NCBI GenBank assembly: GCA_002685455.1 | Contig: NYXF01000060.1 | Coordinates: 1 to 22,089 of the forward strand | Length of the DNA: 22,089 nucleotides | Direction of reading: 5' to 3' | Source: Porticoccus sp. | GTDB lineage: Bacteria > Pseudomonadota > Gammaproteobacteria > Pseudomonadales > Porticoccaceae | Part shown: one piece after another, positions 15,796 through 22,089 of the stretch | How positions within the stretch are numbered: the first letter of the stretch is position 1 | Layout of the letters: every line of letters begins with the position of its first letter | The notes under the pieces: generated by a model | Seen by the model: only the letters and a program-made list of their open reading frames with translations | Database searches by the model: none | What the model was told of the DNA's origin: nothing | Translations under genes and position numbers: made by a program

Positions 15796-17115
15796 ATGTT
15801 GGATCTAAATAAAAATTTACTAGGAAAGGAGCTGTTAGATTTAGCTCAAAGAATATTCCCGTTGAATAGGTCATTAACAGGCGATGGCAATCGCCAGACG
15901 CTTAAAATTTTAAAAGAATATATTTCTGATTTAAAAATTTATGAAGTTAAATCTGGAACCACAGCGTTTGACTGGACAGTTCCTCAGGAATGGAAGGTAG
16001 ATGAAGCATATATAGTAACTCCAAATGGAGAAAAAATTTGTGATTATCATCTTAATAATTTAAATCTTGTTGGATATAGCATTCCATTTGAAGGAAGCCT
16101 TTCGCTTGATGATCTCGACAACCATCTTTTTTCAAATGATGAGATGCCCGAAGCCATACCATATGTGACAAGTTATTATAAAAAGTCGTGGGGTTTCTGT
16201 ATCTCAAGAACTGATAGAGAAAAATTAAAGGACGGAATATATCATGTTGTAGTCAGAACTAAATTGTTTAACGGATCTATGACCTATGGTGAGGTTTTAA
16301 TAGATGGCGAGTCTGAAAAAGAAATATTTATGTCAACTTATATTTGCCATCCTTCAATGGCTAACAATGAAGTTTCTGGACCGACAGTTTTAACATATAT
16401 ATTAAAGTGGTTACAAGAAAGAGGAGTTAAGCCTAGGTATACTATTAGAGCAGTCTTTGTTCCGGAAACCATAGGATCTATTTACTACCTTAGTAAAAAT
16501 CTCTCTGAACTTAAAGAAAAGGTAATTGCTGGATTAAACTTTACCTGTGTTGGAGACGACCGTGCATATTCAATTCTGTATTCAAAATATGCTAACACTA
16601 CCACAGACAAGCTTGCAGCCCATGTAATAAAAACAGTTTGTCCAACATACAAGACATATGATTGGTATGACAGAGGAAGCGATGAGCGACAATATTGCTC
16701 TCCAAACGTAGACTTACCTTTTATATCACTAATGAGGTCAAAGCATACAGAGTACCCAGAATATCATACATCTTTGGATACAATAGGAGATGTTGTCACT
16801 GCAGACGGACTTTTTGGAGGTTTTGATATAAATCAAAAACTGATCACAGCGATAGAAAATCACTATTATCCAATTACCACCATCACATGTGAGCCGATGA
16901 TGAGTAAAAGAGATTTATATCCTTCCATAACGCAAGGTAGAAGAAGACCTCCGTCAGTCAGATTAATGATGAATTTTTTGAGTTGGTGCGACGGAACAAA
17001 TTCATTGGTTGATATTGCTGAGAAACTTAATATCCCTGTTTGGGATTTATATGTTATTGCAGAAAATATGTTTTTAAAAAAACTTATCAAGAAGGCAAAA
17101 TACAAACCCTTTTAG
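15796..17115 (+). CDS. Aminopeptidase-like zinc protein (DUF4910/DUF2172 type)
   Basis: A 439-residue protein of the polysaccharide-locus family with an M28-like aminopeptidase domain, an inserted DUF2172-type domain and a C-terminal winged helix. The opening (FPLNRSLTGDGNRQTL, YEVKSGTTAFDWTVP) is diagnostic. Candidate zinc and catalytic residues are kept: H185 and E192 in CHPSMANNEVSGP, E224 in PETIGS, the acidic RGSDERQYCSP segment, and H324 in EYHTSLDT. The last 80 residues (LSWCDGTNSLVDIAEKL) fit the winged helix. Such proteins are common in surface-glycan loci, yet their reaction is not established; hydrolysis of an amide on a sugar precursor is plausible. AGGGA lies 6 bases before the ATG. 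Confidence 0.85.
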   Translation: MLDLNKNLLGKELLDLAQRIFPLNRSLTGDGNRQTLKILKEYISDLKIYEVKSGTTAFDWTVPQEWKVDEAYIVTPNGEKICDYHLNNLNLVGYSIPFEGSLSLDDLDNHLFSNDEMPEAIPYVTSYYKKSWGFCISRTDREKLKDGIYHVVVRTKLFNGSMTYGEVLIDGESEKEIFMSTYICHPSMANNEVSGPTVLTYILKWLQERGVKPRYTIRAVFVPETIGSIYYLSKNLSELKEKVIAGLNFTCVGDDRAYSILYSKYANTTTDKLAAHVIKTVCPTYKTYDWYDRGSDERQYCSPNVDLPFISLMRSKHTEYPEYHTSLDTIGDVVTADGLFGGFDINQKLITAIENHYYPITTITCEPMMSKRDLYPSITQGRRRPPSVRLMMNFLSWCDGTNSLVDIAEKLNIPVWDLYVIAENMFLKKLIKKAKYKPF

Positions 17116-17150
17116 ATACAAAAAAATCTAACATCAAAAATAACGAAAAA

Positions 17151-17915
17151 ATGATAATGAGCAAAGCGAAGTTTTTAATTCGACTCGATGACGCCTGCGA
17201 GACTCAAGACGAAGCTAAATGGACGGCAATAGAAAGTCTTCTTGAAGGTCTAAAAATCAAGCCAATAGTTGCTGTTATTCCAAGTAACAGTGATATCAGC
17301 CTCCATTTTAATAAAAAAAATACCAATTTTTGGGAAAAAGTGAAAGATTGGGAAAAAAAGGGATGGACCATAGCTCAACATGGTTATCAGCATACTTATC
17401 ACGATATAAAAAAAGAACTGCTTATATTACCATTTCATAATAGGTCTGAATTTGCTGGCCTTGATTTTCAGCAACAAGCAGACTTAATTGAAAAAGGGTA
17501 CGCTAAATTTATTAGCCATGGTATCAAGCCGAAAGTTTGGATTGCACCAAGCCATGCATTCGATAAAAATACTCTTGAAGCGCTAAAAAATATTACACCT
17601 ATTCGAGTTATTAGTGATGGCATTGCTTGTCATCCATTCCCGCAAGAAGATCTAATGTTCATACCTCAACAATTATGGTGGCCAAAATGGAGACCTTTTG
17701 GTGTTTGGACAGTGTGCCTTCATCCAAATTCTATGTCCTTTGAGGAGATTGCATCTCTTGAGCAGATTCTTTGCAGTCGATATTTTTCAGAAAATATGAT
17801 CTCAATCCATGATGCGTTGCAAGAAAAAAAGTCTTTAGGTTTTTGTTCAATCATTTATAGATATGCATTTTGGTATTACTGGAGATTAAGGGAACTAATA
17901 AGTAAATACAGATAA
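17151..17915 (+). CDS. Polysaccharide-deacetylase-fold protein (DUF2334-like)
   Basis: About 254 residues with the NodB/CE4-like barrel pattern: FLIRLDDACE supplies the paired aspartates D13 and D14, AQHGYQHTYH the HxxxH zinc pair, and WIAPSHAFD the later barrel strand. It would remove an acyl group from a sugar, possibly on the lipid-linked intermediate. No signal peptide is visible, so it probably acts in the cytoplasm. The open frame extends back to TTG 17040, but that part lies inside the preceding gene and is lysine/asparagine-rich filler; ATG 17151 (or 17157) is the sensible start although the Shine-Dalgarno is weak. It neighbours the aminopeptidase-like and FemAB-like genes, a combination suggesting amide removal followed by re-acylation. 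Confidence 0.75.
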   Translation: MIMSKAKFLIRLDDACETQDEAKWTAIESLLEGLKIKPIVAVIPSNSDISLHFNKKNTNFWEKVKDWEKKGWTIAQHGYQHTYHDIKKELLILPFHNRSEFAGLDFQQQADLIEKGYAKFISHGIKPKVWIAPSHAFDKNTLEALKNITPIRVISDGIACHPFPQEDLMFIPQQLWWPKWRPFGVWTVCLHPNSMSFEEIASLEQILCSRYFSENMISIHDALQEKKSLGFCSIIYRYAFWYYWRLRELISKYR

Positions 17916-17955
17916 CTTCTGTTCAAAGATAATAGCTCTAGGGCAAAAAAGAAAA

Positions 17956-18687
17956 ATGATTAAAGATAAATATAAAAAATTCTTTTTAAACATTGAAAAT
18001 ATATATTTTGCAAAAAAAATCGTCAAATCAAATGCAGATATTACTATTTACCACCAATGTATTGAAAAGGGCCTACTTAACGTTAAATTTATATCGCCCA
18101 TAATAGACCTAAGTGAGAATATTTTAAAAATTGAGGAGAATTTTCGTAAGTCTCTACGAAATGAAATTAAATACGCTAATAAAAATTATAAAATTGATAC
18201 TAAATTTGAACCAAACATTTGTGATAATCTTATATCAGATTTTAGGAACTTTTACGGCCCCTTTTCTCGAAAAAAGTCTATTCCGGACGCCGACTATTCA
18301 AAGCTTGAGAGACTTAAAGAAAATATTATCATTACTTTCGCAAAACATGAGGACAAGTATATTGTATGGCACCTTTATCTAGCAGATACAAAAAAACTAA
18401 GATTATTATACAGTGCATCGTTGTTAAGTGAAAATAAGGATGAGGCCAAGCTAATTATAAGGGCAAATAAAATGTTACATTACAGAGATATAGTTTTAGC
18501 TAAAGAAAAAGGATTTCTTGAATACGATTTAGGTGGAGTTAACCTAAATGATAAAAAATGTGAGGGAATAAACAAGTTTAAATTTGCTTTTTCAAAAGAT
18601 ACATCCATGACCAATAATTTTATCATAGCCAATACTTTCCCTGGGAAAATATTATTATTGTTTAGCAGAATACTAGGCAGAAATTAA
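17956..18687 (+). CDS. FemAB/GNAT-like acyl or aminoacyl transferase
   Basis: A 243-residue lysine- and isoleucine-rich protein. The pattern FRKSLRNEIKYANK, then a central strand region (ITFAKHEDKYIVWHLYLA), then LHYRDIVLAKEKGFLEYDLGGV and INKFKFAFS is that of the C-terminal GNAT half of FemAB-type proteins. These transfer amino acids or acyl groups to amino groups on cell-surface glycans. The usual N-terminal GNAT copy appears reduced. ATG 17956 follows a 40-base gap holding nothing recognisable. The last residues (ILLLFSRILGRN) could touch the membrane. The family call rests on these motifs; substrate unknown. Confidence 0.65.
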   Translation: MIKDKYKKFFLNIENIYFAKKIVKSNADITIYHQCIEKGLLNVKFISPIIDLSENILKIEENFRKSLRNEIKYANKNYKIDTKFEPNICDNLISDFRNFYGPFSRKKSIPDADYSKLERLKENIIITFAKHEDKYIVWHLYLADTKKLRLLYSASLLSENKDEAKLIIRANKMLHYRDIVLAKEKGFLEYDLGGVNLNDKKCEGINKFKFAFSKDTSMTNNFIIANTFPGKILLLFSRILGRN

Positions 18688-18688
18688 A

Positions 18689-19279
18689 GTGCTCAAATAT
18701 AAAATAAACCACAAGATAAAGTTATTTTTAGAGAAAATAAGAGGCATTGAATTGACTAAAATAACGACTGCCAGTGAGTTGGGGTTGGATCCACAGAAAT
18801 TTTTTCAAAGTTCTTCGTCTGGCGGCCGAGAGCTAAGGGCTGTGCTTTTAGAGCTGGACATAAAAGAAACAGATCGTATTCTTGACATTGGAAGCGGTAA
18901 GGGGGGAGCTATTTATACTCTTCATCAATTCCCATTTGAACGTATTGATGGAATTGAGATATCTAAAGAATTAGTAGATATCGCTAATGATAATATTGCT
19001 AAATTGAATTTAAAAAAAACTCAAATATTCTGTCAGAATTCTAATAAATTTTCTCAGTTCGGATTGTACAATTTTTTTTATCTTTACAACCCTTTTGATA
19101 TACAGACCTTACGAGAAACAATTTTAAGGATAATCGCCCAGCGACAAGAATTTACGCTCATTTATAATAACCCAACGGGTCATGCCATGCTCGTTAAATT
19201 GGGTCTAAAATGCTTTAGAAAAAGGCGTGGATCTTTTAATTGTGAAATCAAGTTATATAAATTTTCAAATAAAAAATGA
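18689..19279 (+). CDS. Class I SAM-dependent methyltransferase
   Basis: A 196-residue methyltransferase. Motif I is RILDIGSGKGGA near residues 63-74, the acidic end of strand 2 is GIEISKELVDIA, and YNPFD near residue 129 marks the motif IV strand. An N-terminal helix segment (ASELGLDPQKFF) precedes the Rossmann core. It starts with GTG one base after the FemAB-like stop. It would methylate a sugar hydroxyl, amino or carboxyl group, or a protein; the sequence does not tell. The end overlaps nothing and the epimerase begins 7 bases later. Confidence 0.8.
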   Translation: MLKYKINHKIKLFLEKIRGIELTKITTASELGLDPQKFFQSSSSGGRELRAVLLELDIKETDRILDIGSGKGGAIYTLHQFPFERIDGIEISKELVDIANDNIAKLNLKKTQIFCQNSNKFSQFGLYNFFYLYNPFDIQTLRETILRIIAQRQEFTLIYNNPTGHAMLVKLGLKCFRKRRGSFNCEIKLYKFSNKK

Positions 19280-19286
19280 AATTAAA

Positions 19287-20132
19287 ATGAATAATAGTAT
19301 TTTGATCATCGGAGGTCGTGGAAATTTATCTAAAAATCTAAAAATAATGATACCTGAGGCTACTATTATTCCAAGTAATCATATAAAAGACCTTGGCAGC
19401 TTACTTAAGTCTGCCGGTAAATCGTCAATAGTCTATAATGTTTGCTACAAAAGTTCGTTATTAGCTAAGAGGGACTCACCAAAGGATTATGCAAGATATT
19501 CGTTTGAAATTTTATCTGAATTTGTATCTATATGCTTAAAGTATGAAAATCTAATTGATAAGATTATTTTTACGAGCTCTTCTGCTGTATATGGAGATAA
19601 TTCATTTGCAAAAGAAAGCGATCCAACAAATGCTACGAGTTTATATGCCAGCTTGAAACTTTCATCGGAACTATTCATAAAAGAGCACTTAGCACATACA
19701 TCAATAATATTACATATCACACGTATATTTAACATGTATGGAGGGTTTGATGATTTTTCAGTTATTTATTCTATAAGCAAAGCTCTAACAGAAAAAAATA
19801 GTTTTACCTTAGTGAATAATGGTAAATCAGTGCGCGATTTTATACATGTATTAGATGTTATTGAAATATACAAACGCTTGCTATCAAATAATTCCAGCTC
19901 TACCTTAAATATTGGTAGCGGTACTGGTCTTTCAATCATCGGAGTTGTTGAATTAGCTGAAGGTATTTTTAATACAAATCTGGTCAAGACTAATTTAAAG
20001 CTGGATGAACCAGCTATTTCTTGTGCCTCAACAGACAATTTAATTGCAAAGGTTGGAGCTATAAAATTTATACACATATCAGGATACTTCGAAGAAAAAT
20101 ATAAAAAAATTAAAGATGGCGGTGCTACCTGA
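19287..20132 (+). CDS. NAD-dependent sugar epimerase/dehydratase (extended SDR)
   Basis: About 281 residues of the extended short-chain dehydrogenase family acting on nucleotide sugars. The nucleotide-binding loop is ILIIGGRGNLSKNL, near GxxGxxG. Catalytic features are TSSSAVYGD and the YASLK version of YxxxK; NGKSVRDFIHVLDV and LNIGSGTGLSI follow as in UDP-sugar epimerases. The frame is open back to TTG 19227 but ATG 19287 gives the normal first strand. The protein is somewhat shorter than typical GalE (about 330), mainly at the C-terminus. Its stop overlaps the CTG start proposed for the next gene. The exact sugar substrate cannot be determined. Confidence 0.85.
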   Translation: MNNSILIIGGRGNLSKNLKIMIPEATIIPSNHIKDLGSLLKSAGKSSIVYNVCYKSSLLAKRDSPKDYARYSFEILSEFVSICLKYENLIDKIIFTSSSAVYGDNSFAKESDPTNATSLYASLKLSSELFIKEHLAHTSIILHITRIFNMYGGFDDFSVIYSISKALTEKNSFTLVNNGKSVRDFIHVLDVIEIYKRLLSNNSSSTLNIGSGTGLSIIGVVELAEGIFNTNLVKTNLKLDEPAISCASTDNLIAKVGAIKFIHISGYFEEKYKKIKDGGAT

Positions 20133-21232
20133 AAATCCTAATTGTTATTGATAATTTGGGATCTGGAGGAGCGCAAAGGCAGGTAGTTAATATCGCTAAC
20201 GCTTTATCTGACTCCCACGAGGTGACCATATTTCTGTATCGACTAAACTCGAGTTTTTTTATGAGCTCTCTAAAATCAAACATAGTTGTTGCAAATTTTA
20301 AATATAGTAAAAAAATTGGATTTAATTGGAGAGTTTTGTGGGAGTTAAAAATTCTTATGTCTCGAGTTGATGTCATGATGAGTTTTTTACCTGCTTCTAA
20401 TATATATTGCGCTTTGGCATCTTTATTAGGAAAGAAGCCTAAGCATATTGCTTGTGAAATGAGCATAGTTAACGAGTCTGAATCTAAAATCAGGAGGATT
20501 CTCGCAAATTTTGCTAATTTTTCATCTAGTCACGTAATTTGCAATAGCATTACTCAAGCCGAATATATTCGATCTTTACCAGGTATGAAAAAAAAGGTTT
20601 CGGCTATCTGGAATGGTTGCGAAACAGTATCTGAAAAACGCAGAAATAGTCGCAATCAATGCCTTAGTCTTATTATAGTAGGGCGTGTGGCATATCCAAA
20701 AAACGGAGTTAGATTTCTTGAAGCAATAAGAATATTCTATGAGCGTAACGGATTTGCTCCAAATATATCCTGGGCTGGCAGGGATGATTCCGCTAAAAAA
20801 GATAAACTTATGAAGTTGCAAATGATAGATTTTTTAGACACTTTTCCAGCTATAAAAGAAAAATTTCAATTTTTAGGAGAAGTGAAAAATATAGGTAGCC
20901 TATATGCAAACACAGATGCTCTCATATTACCTAGTTTATATGAGGGGGTTCCAAACGTGATCTGTGAGGCTATGTTGGCTGAATGTCCCGTGATAGCATC
21001 TAAAATCTCTGATAATTTAGAGATCCTGGGAGAAAATGAAGATCGCGGCTTTTTATGTGAGCCTTTCTCGCCAATGAGCATCTGTAAGGCGATAGAGCGG
21101 CTAGCTACAACATCTCCGGAGATACTAAATAATATGGTCAAAAATGCCAAAGAATTTGCGAGGGACCATTTTTCAATACTAACAATGAAAGCTCAATATG
21201 ATGAAGTCATAAATAACATAAAAAAAGATTAA
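20129..21232 (+). CDS. GT4 family glycosyltransferase with a CTG start
   Basis: About 367 residues. From CTG 20129 the protein opens with KILIVIDNLGSGGAQRQVV, the canonical first strand and GGAQ loop of GT4 enzymes. The nearest conventional start, TTG 20156, would delete that strand, and no ATG, GTG or TTG is in frame between the stop at 20111 and 20156. The CTG forms a CTGA overlap with the epimerase stop. The donor domain has IIVGRVAYPKNGVRF, FLGEVKNIGSLYAN and LYEGVPNVICEAM containing the ExxxxxxxE signature. The protein is complete otherwise. Donor and acceptor are unknown. Confidence 0.85.
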   Translation: MKILIVIDNLGSGGAQRQVVNIANALSDSHEVTIFLYRLNSSFFMSSLKSNIVVANFKYSKKIGFNWRVLWELKILMSRVDVMMSFLPASNIYCALASLLGKKPKHIACEMSIVNESESKIRRILANFANFSSSHVICNSITQAEYIRSLPGMKKKVSAIWNGCETVSEKRRNSRNQCLSLIIVGRVAYPKNGVRFLEAIRIFYERNGFAPNISWAGRDDSAKKDKLMKLQMIDFLDTFPAIKEKFQFLGEVKNIGSLYANTDALILPSLYEGVPNVICEAMLAECPVIASKISDNLEILGENEDRGFLCEPFSPMSICKAIERLATTSPEILNNMVKNAKEFARDHFSILTMKAQYDEVINNIKKD

Positions 21233-21253
21233 TTAAACTTTATAAACCAGTAT

Positions 21254-22089
21254 ATGAAAAATATGGCTAAGAAGATAAAAGTGTATATTGTTGGTGGGTT
21301 TCCACCTCCAACAAAAGAAACTTATGGCGGGCAAGTGACAGCGTGTATCAGGCTTCTTGAATCTTCATTTACCAAATCGTATGCAGTTAGCACACTTAAT
21401 ACATCGCAAATATCAAACCCTGCTCCTCATTTTTTAATAAGACTTATGTTTGCTTTAAAAAGACTCATATTTTTTAATTTATATTTGATCTTCATGAGAC
21501 CTGATGTATCTATAATTTTTCTCGGGTCAGGATCTAGCGCGTTAGAGAAAGGTGTAATGGTTTGTTGTGCCCGCTTGCTTAGAGTCCCGATAATAGTATT
21601 TCCTCGTGCTGGCGCTTTAATAAAAGAATATTTGTGCAAAAAATGGTTTGCTACTTTTATTAGGCTGACTATTGGTAAATCAGATCTATTTTTATGTCAG
21701 GGAGCATCCTTTCAAAAATTTGCAATTCATCAATTGGGCTATGACAAATCGACTTCTCCTATAATTCCAAATTGGACGGCCTCGGAGGAACATCTTCATA
21801 TTGGAGAAAGACGCAAATATGATAAATATAGTGATTGTCCTAAAATTTTGTATCTTGGATGGATGGAAGATTTCAAAGGCGTAATAGATTTATTGGAAGC
21901 AGTCCTTTTATTGCGTGCAGCTCAAATTAATTTCCATATAACCTTTAGTGGAAAAGGCGGTGCATTGGCTACCGCCCGTAGTTTTGTAAAGTTACATGGA
22001 CTTGAGAATTACGTTTCCTTTACTGGATGGGTAGACCCAGCTGCAAAGGCTGCATTGCTTGAAACTTGCGAAATCTTTGTGCTACCCTC
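21254..22089 (+). CDS. GT4 family glycosyltransferase, 3'-truncated by the window edge
   Basis: The frame is open from ATG 21254 to the window end, giving 278 codons of an incomplete gene. The N-terminus KVYIVGGFPPPTKETYGGQV is the GT4 acceptor-domain loop; PDVSIIFLGSGSSALEKG and VFPRAGALIKEY follow. The donor domain begins at KILYLGWMEDFKGVIDLLEA, with FTGWVDPAAKAALLE and FVLP at the cut; the expected ExxxxxxxE segment lies beyond the window. A second in-frame ATG at 21263 is possible. The 21-base gap before it shows no clear Shine-Dalgarno. Probably the third GT4 enzyme in this locus. Confidence 0.85.
   Translation, partial: MKNMAKKIKVYIVGGFPPPTKETYGGQVTACIRLLESSFTKSYAVSTLNTSQISNPAPHFLIRLMFALKRLIFFNLYLIFMRPDVSIIFLGSGSSALEKGVMVCCARLLRVPIIVFPRAGALIKEYLCKKWFATFIRLTIGKSDLFLCQGASFQKFAIHQLGYDKSTSPIIPNWTASEEHLHIGERRKYDKYSDCPKILYLGWMEDFKGVIDLLEAVLLLRAAQINFHITFSGKGGALATARSFVKLHGLENYVSFTGWVDPAAKAALLETCEIFVLP

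Noticed and set aside
17040..17150. N-terminal extension of the deacetylase-like protein from TTG 17040
   Set aside because: It overlaps the aminopeptidase-like gene by 76 bases in another frame and looks like non-coding lysine/asparagine-rich sequence.
1..22089. Minus-strand open frames of 65-113 codons
   Set aside because: All lie opposite well-supported + strand genes and show no recognisable protein features.

Overview
The window is 22 kb of AT-rich DNA in which every gene I can support lies on the + strand, with gaps of 0 to about 110 bases and several short overlaps. It reads as the interior of one long surface-polysaccharide (O-antigen, capsule or exopolysaccharide) biosynthesis locus of a bacterium, probably Gram-negative because there is a Wzy-type polymerase, a NeuB-type synthase and many glycosyltransferases. 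I cannot name the genus from the sequence. Both ends cut through genes, so the locus continues on both sides. I see no rRNA, tRNA, insertion sequence, CRISPR array or stretch over 300 bases without a gene.

Layout. (1) Positions 1-2109: the tail of a phosphonopyruvate decarboxylase, then an iron-type alcohol dehydrogenase that probably reduces phosphonoacetaldehyde to 2-hydroxyethylphosphonate. The first pathway enzyme, PEP mutase, is expected just upstream. (2) 2155-9378: a capsule-synthesis-like GT-B protein, a SpsF-like cytidylyltransferase, a NodU/CmcH-type carbamoyltransferase, a NeuB-type synthase with a decayed cytidylyltransferase-like domain at its N-terminus, and a GT2 glycosyltransferase with another decayed NeuA-like domain at its C-terminus. 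(3) 9406-12094: an acyl-loading cassette of FkbH-type HAD protein, acyl carrier protein and AAC(3)-fold N-acyltransferase, probably adding a glyceryl-type acyl group to an amino sugar. (4) 12207-15694: a putative sialyltransferase-like protein, a Wzy-like polymerase and a GT4 transferase. (5) 15796-20132: an aminopeptidase-like zinc protein, a polysaccharide-deacetylase-fold protein, a FemAB/GNAT-like protein, a methyltransferase and an NAD-dependent epimerase. (6) 20129-22089: two GT4 glycosyltransferases, the last cut by the window end.

Together the genes suggest a glycan decorated with phosphonate, carbamoyl, acyl and possibly nonulosonic-acid groups. The most unusual points are three cytidylyltransferase-fold domains in one locus, two of them fused to other enzymes and missing motif residues, and at least three genes whose conserved N-termini can only be reached from CTG or ATT/ATA start codons. 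The phosphonate and acylation parts follow known family chemistry. The final glycan structure, and which enzyme activates or transfers the phosphonate, are inference.
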